A stretch of DNA of 64,000 nucleotides from Flavobacteriales bacterium (GTDB taxonomy: Bacteria; Bacteroidota; Bacteroidia; Flavobacteriales_F; PHOS-HE28), in assembly GCA_016712535.1 (NCBI GenBank), contig JADJQW010000002.1, positions 248,001-312,000 on the forward strand, given 5' to 3'. The notes beneath the pieces were generated by a model, which made no database searches, was not told the origin of the DNA, and saw nothing but the letters and a program-made list of their open reading frames with translations. A program made the translations under genes and the position numbers. Each line of letters opens with the position of its first letter. Within the stretch, counting starts at the first letter, position 1. Of the stretch, positions 53,512 through 60,718 are shown piece by piece.

Positions 53512-53692
53512 TCATGTGTTCGGTATCCGCGTTGTCATCGTGCCACCACGCTCTTGTCCCCTCGCGCAGCGTTACGGTACGCTTATCTCGAACAACGCCT
53601 TGAGTTCGCCTTTGCCGAAGCCCATGGCGCCCTCAGAAAGCTCGAGGCGAAGACGCGTGCGCCGGACTGCATACCTAATGCACGTCGATCGT

Positions 53693-54301
53693 TCATGCCC
53701 GGAACGGCTCGATCACCTTGCGGAGCAGTGAATTGTAATGCGGGATGCGTTCTTCGAGATCGTGTCCTTCTGCCAATGCTTCGGGAATCCAGCCGCGCGA
53801 GATCAGACTATAGCATGAGATCAGATAATCCTCATCTGCCCGGGAGAGGGAGCGCAGAACTCCCGCGACCACCAGCGATCGGAAGCATCCGCGCAGATCA
53901 ATTCGGCGCCTTTCTTGGATGGCGCGGTACTGGGCTTTCACTTTCGGAAGCTGCGAGAGCAGGCGTGCCATGCTCAGCAGCAGGCTGCGGTAGGCGATGT
54001 GGTTGCGCAGTGCCTGCTCGAAGCGCGCGAGGAACTCATCCAGCGAACGAACGCTGCCATCGGGGACCACGGCATCGTTCAGCGCGCGTAATTCAGCGGT
54101 CAGTTCCAGTACCATGGCCTCCTTGTCCGGGAAGTAGTATGTGATGTGCCCCGGCCGCATGTCCAGCGCCCGCGCAATGTCGCGCACGGCCACCTTCTCC
54201 ACCCCGTGCTTGTTGAACAATTGCAGCGCCTTGGCCAAGATCCGCCCGCGCTTGTCCTCGCCCTTGACCGTGATCCTTCGCTTCGCCATATATTTGGACA
54301 T
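53693..54301 (-). CDS. TetR/AcrR-family transcriptional regulator
   Basis: The product has 202 residues from the ATG at 54301, or 198 from the ATG at 54289 (MAKRRITVKG). The N-terminal helix-turn-helix reads GRILAKALQLFNKHGVEKVAVRDIARALDMRPGHITYYFPDKEAMV, a clear TetR domain. The C-terminal ligand-binding half is helical with no recognised ligand. The gene is divergent from a cupin gene, and a perfect operator-like palindrome lies between them over both promoters. It therefore most likely represses itself and the cupin gene. The 54301 start is four bases from its -7 box, a spacing seen at other starts here; the 54289 start is also possible. Confidence 0.9.
   Translation of the reverse strand: MSKYMAKRRITVKGEDKRGRILAKALQLFNKHGVEKVAVRDIARALDMRPGHITYYFPDKEAMVLELTAELRALNDAVVPDGSVRSLDEFLARFEQALRNHIAYRSLLLSMARLLSQLPKVKAQYRAIQERRRIDLRGCFRSLVVAGVLRSLSRADEDYLISCYSLISRGWIPEALAEGHDLEERIPHYNSLLRKVIEPFRA
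54289..54296 (+). promoter_or_regulatory. -7 box (TATATTTG) of the cupin gene
   Basis: TATATTTG is an exact TAnnTTTG match. A TTG at 54264-54266 lies 22 bases upstream as -33 element. Transcription would start near 54301, leaving about 18 bases before the ATG at 54319. Confidence 0.65.
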
Positions 54302-54310
54302 TGTCCAAAT
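54292..54310. promoter_or_regulatory. TetR operator palindrome
   Basis: Eight-base perfect arms ATTTGGAC (54292-54299) and GTCCAAAT (54303-54310) flank a 3-bp centre, in the gap between the divergent TetR and cupin genes. The palindrome covers the TTTG ends of both -7 boxes, so one bound repressor dimer would block both promoters. Confidence 0.7.
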
Positions 54311-54313
54311 CTA
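54306..54313 (-). promoter_or_regulatory. -7 box (TAGATTTG) of the TetR gene
   Basis: On the minus strand TAGATTTG is an exact TAnnTTTG match, four bases before the ATG at 54301 and 16 before that at 54289. It overlaps the operator arm and faces the cupin promoter. Confidence 0.6.
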
Positions 54314-54318
54314 AGCAC

Positions 54319-54870
54319 ATGCGCTACACCTACCCGCACACCATCGAGAACGGCCACGGCGAGCAGCTCACCTTCGTGCGCTTGGTGAAGGACCCTGAGG
54401 GCGAATGGCTCGAAGTGGAGAACCTGGTGCAGCCGGGCTCAGGCCCGCCCATGCACGTTCACTTCAAGCAAGCCGAGAGCCTGACAGTCGTGAGCGGCAG
54501 GATCGGGGTGCAGGAATCCGGCAAGGAGCCTGTGGAGCATGGGCCCGGTTCAACGGTGACCTTCCAAGCGGGCGTAGGGCACAAATTCTGGGCGGTTGGC
54601 AGCGAACCTCTCCGTTGCAAGGGTTGGATCAAGCCCGCGCACAACGTGGAGTATTTCCTCACGGAGATCTATCGCAGCACCAAGGAGAACGGCGGCAATC
54701 GGCCGAAGGAATTCGATGGCGCCTGGCTCAGCCAACATTACGCCAGCGAGTTCGGCATGCTGGAGATCCCGGGCTTCGTGAAGAAGGTCATCTTCCCGAT
54801 CACTGTGTTCTTCGGAAGACTTGCCGGGAAGCACAAGCGCTACGCGGATGCGCCGGAGCCGGTGAGGTGA
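54319..54870 (+). CDS. Cupin-domain protein
   Basis: The product has 183 residues from the ATG at 54319. A single cupin barrel shows motif 1 as PGSGPPMHVHFKQAESLTVVSGRIGV (metal-type His-x-His and Glu) and motif 2 as GPGSTVTFQAGVGHKFWAVG (His). The C-terminal 70 residues (NVEYFLTEIYRSTKENGG, FPITVFFGRLAGKHKRY) are helical and hydrophobic. The substrate is unknown. It is probably controlled by the divergent TetR protein, whose inducing ligand may relate to the cupin's substrate. A TTG six codons earlier lies inside the operator and is unlikely to be used. Confidence 0.83.
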   Translation: MRYTYPHTIENGHGEQLTFVRLVKDPEGEWLEVENLVQPGSGPPMHVHFKQAESLTVVSGRIGVQESGKEPVEHGPGSTVTFQAGVGHKFWAVGSEPLRCKGWIKPAHNVEYFLTEIYRSTKENGGNRPKEFDGAWLSQHYASEFGMLEIPGFVKKVIFPITVFFGRLAGKHKRYADAPEPVR

Positions 54871-54904
54871 GCAGCGAGGGATGCCTTCATGGCGCCCTTC
54901 CCAC

Positions 54905-55318
54905 TCACTTCGCCCGCATCCTGTTCCCTTTCGCCTCGTGCGTTAGCTCGCATAGCCCGAGCGCTTCCATCAACGGCGGCACGTATACGCCGAAGCGGCC
55001 GCGCAATCCTTTTTTCAGGCCGTACCATCCTTTCACGGGGTTCTTCTCGCTACGGCCCCAGGCCTCCACGGTGCCTTCTTTCGCGGGCTTCTGTTCGTCA
55101 GTGCCTCCGAGGTCCATCCAGTCGCCGTGCTTCTTGAGCATGACGTGCAGGTCCTCGATGCAGCGCGGATCGTAGTGCAGCACCGTTTTGCCGACCGTGC
55201 ACACAAGCAGCTCCTTGCCATCTTTCTCATCCATGTGCATCGTGTATTCCGCCGTTCCCGGCGGGGTCTTCAGTGGCATCGGCGCGTCCTTCGTTCCGAT
55301 CTTCTTCTTCAGGTCCAT
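54905..55318 (-). CDS. Hypothetical protein in the sigma-factor unit
   Basis: The product has 137 residues and is rich in Lys and Gly. It contains TVGKTVLHYDPRCIEDLHVMLKKHGDWMDLGGTDE then VKGWYGLKKGLRGRFGVYVPPLMEALGL. I recall similar uncharacterised proteins in Bacteroidota but cannot name a family with confidence. There is no signal peptide or membrane segment, so it is probably cytoplasmic. It lies 18 bp after the 100-residue gene and closes the minus-strand unit that starts with the sigma factor. Confidence 0.65.
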   Translation of the reverse strand: MDLKKKIGTKDAPMPLKTPPGTAEYTMHMDEKDGKELLVCTVGKTVLHYDPRCIEDLHVMLKKHGDWMDLGGTDEQKPAKEGTVEAWGRSEKNPVKGWYGLKKGLRGRFGVYVPPLMEALGLCELTHEAKGNRMRAK

Positions 55319-55336
55319 GTGGTAGGGGTTGTTCGT

Positions 55337-55639
55337 TCAGTTGTTCCAGCTGCCCGCGTCCTGCAACTCCCGCGAGCGAGGCGGGGCCGTGGGTCCGCTG
55401 GCGCGCAACGCTTGTTGGAAGTGCTGGAAGGCAGGCAAGGCGATCAGCAGGTGTTGGTCTTCGGCGCTTTCGAAGCGGGCGAGATGCACGAAGGTGCGTT
55501 CTTCCGGATCGAAAAGTACGCGGTAGTGGATGCCGCCATGTCCGGCTCCGCGCAGCGCCTCCATCACGCCGGCGATGTTGCGGCGGTTCTCATCCTCGAA
55601 CGCCGCTTTCACGGAATAGGTCACCAGGACGTGCTTCAT
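55337..55639 (-). CDS. Small protein, possibly dimeric alpha/beta-barrel type
   Basis: The product has 100 residues. The order strand (KHVLVTYSV), helix (DENRRNIAGVMEALRG), strands (IHYRVLFDPEERTFVHLARFES) and helix (ALPAFQHFQQAL) is that of ABM-type ferredoxin-like monooxygenase or stress proteins, but there are no diagnostic residues. Its start overlaps the stop of the SRPBCC gene by 4 bp (ATGA-type), so the two are translated together. Confidence 0.65.
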   Translation of the reverse strand: MKHVLVTYSVKAAFEDENRRNIAGVMEALRGAGHGGIHYRVLFDPEERTFVHLARFESAEDQHLLIALPAFQHFQQALRASGPTAPPRSRELQDAGSWNN

Positions 55640-56148
55640 GGTTCCATGTTGTTTGAAATGGCCTCGGCTTCCTTCTTCAGGTCAGCGGCGAACGCGTCGA
55701 AGCTCGCATCGAAGCTCGGGATGTACTTGGCGTACATCGGGAACATCAGGCCGCCGATGCGTTCGCGCATGTTGAAGGCAATGGTTCCATCACCGTTCTT
55801 CTTCATGGTGAAGGTGCGCTCCCCCTTGCCATCACCCCAGACCAGTTGATATGTTGGTTCGAAGACCTTCACCCGCAGCTTGAAGCTGCGCTTGGGGTCC
55901 AAGGTGCTCTTGAGGACGATGCGCTCGCCCAGCGCGATGTTGCCATTAATGGAGATGACGGTGCTGTTCCAGCGGGGATAGTCCCCTGCGTTCGTGAGCA
56001 GCGCCCATATGATGGCTTCTTCCGCACGGATGGTGGCGCTGACGCTGGTCTCGCGATGAAAGGTCGTGCGCGTGGTGACAGCCTTGCTGCCCTGCGCGGT
56101 GGCGGTGAGTTGGGTCATGATGACAAGGGCGATGAAAACGTGCCCCAT
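55636..56148 (-). CDS. SRPBCC (START-like) domain protein
   Basis: The product has 170 residues. Residues 30-150 show the SRPBCC pattern: TSVSATIRAEEAIIWALLTNAGDYPRWNSTVISINGNIALGERIVLKS, then TYQLVWGDGKGERTFTM. The fold has a deep hydrophobic pocket for lipids or polyketide-like ligands. The first 18 residues (MGHVFIALVIMTQLTATAQ) could be a signal peptide, which would place it in the periplasm; alternatively translation starts at the ATG at 56118. It follows the sigma factor by 69 bp and overlaps the next gene. Confidence 0.75.
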   Translation of the reverse strand: MGHVFIALVIMTQLTATAQGSKAVTTRTTFHRETSVSATIRAEEAIIWALLTNAGDYPRWNSTVISINGNIALGERIVLKSTLDPKRSFKLRVKVFEPTYQLVWGDGKGERTFTMKKNGDGTIAFNMRERIGGLMFPMYAKYIPSFDASFDAFAADLKKEAEAISNNMEP

Positions 56149-56217
56149 GCCTCTTGGACGACCGGCGCGAAAGAAAGGATAGGATGAGGCGCGAAATTTC
56201 CTGGTCCGCGCTGAGCC

Positions 56218-57027
56218 TCAGTCCGCTGGCGCGCTTACGTGCTGCTCCATCACCTTGCGGTCGAAATCCAGGTGGTGCAACTGAAGCTCCGCGGCCGCCG
56301 AAGTGAAGGGGTCGATCTCTTGCAACACCTGCATCCGCAGGTCGAAGAGGTGCTCCTTGTCCGGGTTCGCGGCATCGCGCACCATGCGCAGCTTCGCCGC
56401 CTCTTCCTGGGCGTTCTGCTTCGGATTGTAGATGCCGTTGAGCTCGGTGCACTGGTGGCAGGCGCCCTCCTTGTTGATCAGCGCGCAGCGCCGGTCGAAC
56501 ACGGCGATCATGCGGCTCCTTCCGCCGTGCAACCAGTACTTCACCATGGCCTCGGTGCTCTGCATGATCTCCGCGATCTCGCTCGCACTGAAGCCGTGCA
56601 CTTCGCGCAGCAACAAGGCGATCTGCTCTTCCAATGGCAGCGAGCGGCTCACGCAGGTGAAGCAAAGGGCGATGTGCTCGCGGATCTCGAAGCGAGCCTG
56701 CGGCGAGGTCTGATGCAGCGCCATCGATTCGCGGAAGAAATCCGGGTCCTGCATCGCCGCATCCTTGCAGATGTCGCCCACGTGCTCCGGCCAGCGCTTA
56801 AGCGCGCGCAGGTGGTCGCGTGCGATGTTCTGCGCGATCGCAAAGAGCCAGGTCTTCACGCTGCTATCGCCTTTGAAGGATTCCAAGCCGCGTTGTGCCC
56901 GGATCCACGTCTCCTGCACGATATCCTCGGCGTCCTGGCGGCTCGCTGTCATGCGCAGGATGTAGGAGCGGAGCGCAGGACGTGTGCGCTCGAATTCTGA
57001 GGTGAGTTGTTCGGTGGACAGGGTCAT
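56218..57027 (-). CDS. ECF-type RNA polymerase sigma factor with C-terminal extension
   Basis: The product has 269 residues from the ATG at 57027. Region 2 is RPALRSYILRMTASRQDAEDIVQETWIRAQRGLESFKGDSSVKTWLFAIAQNIARDHLRALKR (about 18-80), and region 4 is LPLEEQIALLLREVHGFSASEIAEIMQSTEAMVKYWLHGGRSRM (about 128-172). ECF sigma factors usually end near here; this one has about 90 more residues with a CHQC motif near residue 190 and a helical tail. The extension may bind metal or sense redox state. No anti-sigma gene is adjacent. It probably directs the SRPBCC unit that follows. Confidence 0.85.
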   Translation of the reverse strand: MTLSTEQLTSEFERTRPALRSYILRMTASRQDAEDIVQETWIRAQRGLESFKGDSSVKTWLFAIAQNIARDHLRALKRWPEHVGDICKDAAMQDPDFFRESMALHQTSPQARFEIREHIALCFTCVSRSLPLEEQIALLLREVHGFSASEIAEIMQSTEAMVKYWLHGGRSRMIAVFDRRCALINKEGACHQCTELNGIYNPKQNAQEEAAKLRMVRDAANPDKEHLFDLRMQVLQEIDPFTSAAAELQLHHLDFDRKVMEQHVSAPAD

Positions 57028-57074
57028 TGGAAGAAGCCCCAATAGGTGTGCGAGATGAACGAGCGCGCAAATAA

Positions 57075-57101
57075 CGAAGGGCGCCGATCGGACGCCCTTC
57101 G
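57075..57101 (-). terminator. Probable terminator of the hppD gene
   Basis: Arms CGAAGGGCG (57075-57083) and CGCCCTTCG (57093-57101) flank CCGATCGG plus one unpaired A, 21 bases after the hppD stop on the minus strand. Read on that strand it is followed by TTATTT. It is a close relative of the hairpin at 53484. Confidence 0.6.
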
Positions 57102-57122
57102 CACGTGTTCAAATCGTGCTGT

Positions 57123-58268
57123 TCAAAGCGTCCCCCTGTTCTCCTGCTCCCGCTCGATCGCCTCGAACAAGGCCTTGAAGTTGCCCTTGCCGAAGCTCTT
57201 CGCGCCCTTGCGCTGGATGATCTCGAAGAACATCGTGGGACGGTCCAGCACCGGCTTGGTGAAGAGCTGCAACAGGTAGCCCTCGTCGTCGCGGTCCACC
57301 AGCACGCCGTGCTGCTTCAGCACCGCCAGGTCCTCGTCGATCTCGCCCACACGCGCCATCACGTCGTCGTAGTAGGTCGGTGGCACGTAGAGGAATTCCA
57401 CGCCGCGGTCCTTCAACGCGCCCACCGTCTCGATGATGTTGTTGGTGGCCACCGCGATGTGCTGCACACCGGCGCCGTGGTAGAAATCGATGTACTCCTC
57501 GATCTGGCTCTTCTTCTTGCCCTCGGCGGGCTCGTTGATGGGGAACTTGATGCGGCCGTTGCCGTTGCTCATCACCTTGCTCATCAGCGCGGTGTATTCG
57601 GTGCTGATGTCCTTGTCGTCGAAGCTCACCAGTTGCGCGAAGCCCATCACGCGAGCGTAGAAGTCCACCCAAGTGTTCATCTCGCCCCAGCCCACGTTGC
57701 CCACCATGTGGTCGATGTACTTCAGGCCGGTAGACGGCGGGTTGTAGTGGCTCTTCCACGCCTTATAGCCGGGCATGAAGGGGCCTTTGTACTCGTTGCG
57801 CTCCACGAAGATGTGCACCGTCTCCCCGTAGGTGTGGATGCCGCTGCGCACCACGTAGCCATGCTCGTCCTCTTCCTTCACCGGCTCCATGAAGCTCTTC
57901 GCGCCGCGCTTGGTCGTTTCTTCCCAGGCTTTGCGGGCATCAGGCACCCAAAGGGCAATCACCTTCACGCCGTCACCGTGCTTGCGCAGGTGGTCGTTGA
58001 TCGGGCTCTCCGGCGTCATCGGTGTGGTGAGCACCAGGCGGATCTTGTCCTGCTGCAGCACGTAGCTGGTGCGGTCCTTCACGCCCGTCTCCAGGCCGGC
58101 GTAGGCCACGCTCTGGAAGCCCCAGGCGGTCTTGTAGTAGTGCGCGCTCTGCTTGGCGTTGCCCACGTAGAGCTCCACGTAGTCGGTGCCCCAGAGGGGA
58201 AGGAAGTCCTCGGCTTCCTTCATGATCTTCTCCAGGCCGTAGTCGACGTCTTTCAGTCCGGTTGACAT
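57123..58268 (-). CDS. hppD: 4-hydroxyphenylpyruvate dioxygenase
   Basis: The product has 381 residues. It converts 4-hydroxyphenylpyruvate plus O2 to homogentisate in tyrosine breakdown. Two vicinal-oxygen-chelate halves are present. The iron ligands are visible as His187 (YIDHMVGNV), His270 (GVQHIAVATNN) and Glu349 (MFFEIIQR), with the family blocks GRIKFPINEP, QIEEYIDFYHGAGVQHIA and VLVDRDDEGYLLQLFTKPV. The length is normal. It lies 24 bp after hmgA on the same strand, the expected pathway partner. Confidence 0.96.
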   Translation of the reverse strand: MSTGLKDVDYGLEKIMKEAEDFLPLWGTDYVELYVGNAKQSAHYYKTAWGFQSVAYAGLETGVKDRTSYVLQQDKIRLVLTTPMTPESPINDHLRKHGDGVKVIALWVPDARKAWEETTKRGAKSFMEPVKEEDEHGYVVRSGIHTYGETVHIFVERNEYKGPFMPGYKAWKSHYNPPSTGLKYIDHMVGNVGWGEMNTWVDFYARVMGFAQLVSFDDKDISTEYTALMSKVMSNGNGRIKFPINEPAEGKKKSQIEEYIDFYHGAGVQHIAVATNNIIETVGALKDRGVEFLYVPPTYYDDVMARVGEIDEDLAVLKQHGVLVDRDDEGYLLQLFTKPVLDRPTMFFEIIQRKGAKSFGKGNFKALFEAIEREQENRGTL

Positions 58269-58292
58269 GGTCGTTCGTTTTTCGGTTTGGGA

Positions 58293-59450
58293 TCACTCGA
58301 TCCAGCTCTTCCAGTATTTGCCGTCATCCAGTTTCAAAGCCTCCTCGGTCACCATCAAAGGTTTGAAGGTATCCACCATTACCGCAAGCTCGTCGGTCTG
58401 TTTCTTTCCAATGCTCCGCTCCATGGCACCCGGGTGCGGACCGTGGGGGATGCCGGCGGGGTGCAAGCTGATGTGGCCCGGGCCGATGTCGTTGCGGCTC
58501 ATGAAGTCGCCGGCCACGTAGTACAGCACTTCATCGCTGTCGATGTTGCTGTGGTTGTAGGGCGCTGGGATGGCTTGCGGGTGGTAGTCGTACAAACGCG
58601 GGCAGAAGCTGCACACCACGAAGGCATCGGTCTCGAAGGTCTGGTGGATCGGGGGCGGCAGGTGCACGCGCCCCGTGATCGGTTCGAAGTCGTGGATGCT
58701 GAATGCGTAGGGGTAGTTGTAGCCGTCCCAGCCCACCACATCGAACGGGTGGCTGGCGTACACCAGCTCGTGCAGCATGTTCTGCTTCTTCACCTTGATC
58801 GTGAAGCTGCCCTTCTCGTCGTGCGTCTCCAATTTCTTCGGTCGGCGGATGTCGCGCTCGCAGAACGGCGAATGCTCCAGCAGTTGGCCGAAGTAGTTGC
58901 GGTAGCGCTTCGGCGTGTACATCGGGCGGTGGCTCTCCACGATGAAGAGGCGGTTGTCCGCGTCCTTGAACTCCATGGTGTAGATCATCCCGCGCGGGAT
59001 CATCAGGTAGTCGCCGTAGCTGAAATCGATGTTGCCCAAGAAGGTGCGCAGGGTGCCGCTGCCCTTGTGGATGAAGATCATCTCATCGCAGTCGGCGTTC
59101 TTGTAGAAGTAGTCCACACTCTTCGCCTGAGGCGCGGCGAGCACGATGGAACAATCGCTGTTCACCAGGATGGCCTTGCGTGCGGCGAGGTGGTCCTTCT
59201 CGGGCTTGGTCTTGAAGCCGTGCAGGCGCAGCGAGCGCATGTTCTTCTCCACGGCGATCTTGGGCGTAAGGTCCTTCGGCTTGCCCAACGCCTTCACCAT
59301 CGTGGGCCGATGCGTGTGGTAGCTCAACGTGCTCATGCCATCGAAGCCGATGGTGCCGAAGAGCTGCTCGTAGAAAAAGCGGTCCTTCCCGTTCTTGAAC
59401 ACGGTGTGCCGCTTGTGCGGGATCTTGCCGAGGGTGTGGTAGATGGGCAT
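58293..59450 (-). CDS. hmgA: Homogentisate 1,2-dioxygenase
   Basis: The product has 385 residues. It opens the ring of homogentisate with O2 to give maleylacetoacetate. Family blocks include GDYLMIPRGMIYTMEF, LHELVYASHPFDVVGWDGYNYPYAFSIHDFEPITGRVHLPPPIHQTF, and FCPRLYDYHPQAIPAPYNHSNIDSDEVLYYV with its metal-binding His and Glu, followed by GHISLHPAGIPHGPHPGAMERS. It is close in length to bacterial HmgA proteins. It is preceded by trhO (54 bp) and followed by hppD (24 bp), so hmgA-hppD form an operon. Maleylacetoacetate isomerase and fumarylacetoacetase genes are not in the window. Confidence 0.95.
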   Translation of the reverse strand: MPIYHTLGKIPHKRHTVFKNGKDRFFYEQLFGTIGFDGMSTLSYHTHRPTMVKALGKPKDLTPKIAVEKNMRSLRLHGFKTKPEKDHLAARKAILVNSDCSIVLAAPQAKSVDYFYKNADCDEMIFIHKGSGTLRTFLGNIDFSYGDYLMIPRGMIYTMEFKDADNRLFIVESHRPMYTPKRYRNYFGQLLEHSPFCERDIRRPKKLETHDEKGSFTIKVKKQNMLHELVYASHPFDVVGWDGYNYPYAFSIHDFEPITGRVHLPPPIHQTFETDAFVVCSFCPRLYDYHPQAIPAPYNHSNIDSDEVLYYVAGDFMSRNDIGPGHISLHPAGIPHGPHPGAMERSIGKKQTDELAVMVDTFKPLMVTEEALKLDDGKYWKSWIE

Positions 59451-59504
59451 TTTCCAGTTGCGTGTTGGCGCGTTACAGGTTGCGGGTCATCCGATCGCGC
59501 AAGC

Positions 59505-60626
59505 CTACGCGCTTGTCTTTACGTGAATGGTGATGGACGTCAGCTCTGGATGCAGCGTGCCGTTCAGCGCGAGCAACTCCTCCTCTTCGCGGATGCGGCG
59601 ACGCAGGCCCTCGGGGTCGTGGATCGCCTTGGTCTTGGTGCTGCGCGTGCTGCGGCCTTTGCGCCAGGCCCGTTGCGCTTCGACCGGCAATTGATGGATC
59701 TCCCGGCAGCTGGGTGAGCAGCAGTCGGCGTACTTCGTTGCGCACGCCTCGCACTGCACCAGCAGCATGTTGCAGGTCACTTCCTGGCAGTTGGTGATGC
59801 GATCGCACTTGGTGCCGCATTGCATGCAAGTGCTCACCACATCGTCCGTGATGCGCTCGGCGAGCCGCTCATCGAACACGAAGTTCTGGCCGAGGTACTT
59901 GCTCTTCAGCCCTTCGGCCTTCAACTGGCGCGCATAGTCGATGATGCCGCCGTGCAATTGGCTCACGTTGGTGAAGCCTTGGTGCTTGAGGTAGGCGCTG
60001 GCCTTCTCGCAGCGGATGCCGCCGGTGCAATACATCAGCACTTCTGCATCCTTGTTCTTCTTGAACGCCTCCACCACTTCCTCGATCGCGCCACGGAAGT
60101 TGTCGGCCTTGGGCAGGTAGGCGCCTTCGAAGTGCCCGATCAGGCACTCGTAGTTGTTGCGCATGTCGATGACCAATGCGCCTTCCTCCATCTTCCGGTT
60201 GAAGGTCCTTGCGTCGAGGTGCTCACCCACGTTGGTCACGTCGAAGGCATCGTCGGCCAGGCCATCGGCCACGATCTTCTTCTTGACCTTGATGGCGAGC
60301 TTGAGGAAGCTCTTGCCGTCGTCTTCGACCGCGATCTTCCACGGCACGTTCGCGAAGGCTTCGCGTGCATCCAGCGCCTTACGGAAGTGTTCGAGGTTGT
60401 TCATGGGCACGCTCACCTGGGCGTTGATGCCCTCCGGTGCGATGTAGATGCGGCCGAGCACCCCCAGCGCCTCCCATTCCTGGTAGAGCGCATGGCGCAG
60501 ATCCTCCACTTCGCGCAATCGCACGTAGCGATAGAAGGAAAGGGTGGTGCGCGGCGCCCCCTCATGCTCCAGACGAGCCCTGAGCACATCGGGCCGGTGC
60601 AGGTTCCGCAGGCGGTGAGCGTCCAT
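59505..60626 (-). CDS. trhO: Oxygen-dependent tRNA uridine(34) hydroxylase (rhodanese family)
   Basis: The product has 373 residues. TrhO (YceA) uses O2 to make 5-hydroxyuridine at tRNA position 34. The N-terminal acylphosphatase-like domain (LSFYRYVRL, GRIYIAPEGINAQVSVP) precedes a rhodanese domain with VIDMRNNYECLIGHFEGA and the active Cys loop MYCTGGIRCEKAS (near 215). The C-terminal Cys-rich part (STCMQCGTKCDRITNC, CEACATKYADCCSPSC) fits longer TrhO proteins. Its -7 box is only four bases from the ATG. It lies 54 bp before hmgA and may read into it. Confidence 0.93.
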   Translation of the reverse strand: MDAHRLRNLHRPDVLRARLEHEGAPRTTLSFYRYVRLREVEDLRHALYQEWEALGVLGRIYIAPEGINAQVSVPMNNLEHFRKALDAREAFANVPWKIAVEDDGKSFLKLAIKVKKKIVADGLADDAFDVTNVGEHLDARTFNRKMEEGALVIDMRNNYECLIGHFEGAYLPKADNFRGAIEEVVEAFKKNKDAEVLMYCTGGIRCEKASAYLKHQGFTNVSQLHGGIIDYARQLKAEGLKSKYLGQNFVFDERLAERITDDVVSTCMQCGTKCDRITNCQEVTCNMLLVQCEACATKYADCCSPSCREIHQLPVEAQRAWRKGRSTRSTKTKAIHDPEGLRRRIREEEELLALNGTLHPELTSITIHVKTSA

Positions 60627-60630
60627 GAGG

Positions 60631-60638
60631 CGAAAGTA
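60631..60638 (-). promoter_or_regulatory. -7 box (TACTTTCG) of trhO
   Basis: On the minus strand TACTTTCG is one base from TAnnTTTG and lies four bases before the ATG at 60626, implying a leaderless mRNA. Confidence 0.5.
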
Positions 60639-60672
60639 CGGCGGTCAATCGGGCTGTTACAGCCAGCGAAAT

Positions 60673-60680
60673 AGCTTCGC
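60673..60680 (+). promoter_or_regulatory. -7 box (TAGCTTCG) of the threonine dehydrogenase gene
   Basis: TAGCTTCG lies 38 bases before the ATG at 60719, about 35 bp from the divergent trhO box. Confidence 0.45.
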
Positions 60681-60718
60681 CCGCGCGCCTTCGCCCTGTC
60701 GGTCTCGGCGCTCAAAGC

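Larger units (their letters stand above)
53144..53692. other. Intergenic region with two hairpins, no supported gene
   Basis: About 550 bp between the convergent giant repeat gene and the TetR gene. It contains an imperfect 17-bp hairpin near its left end and a perfect 28-bp palindrome at 53484-53511. Short open frames occur but have no protein-like features. Confidence 0.55.

Noticed and set aside
57105..59717. Long plus-strand open frames opposite hppD and hmgA
   Set aside because: They mirror two enzymes with intact catalytic residues and have no domain signature; high GC makes antisense frames long.
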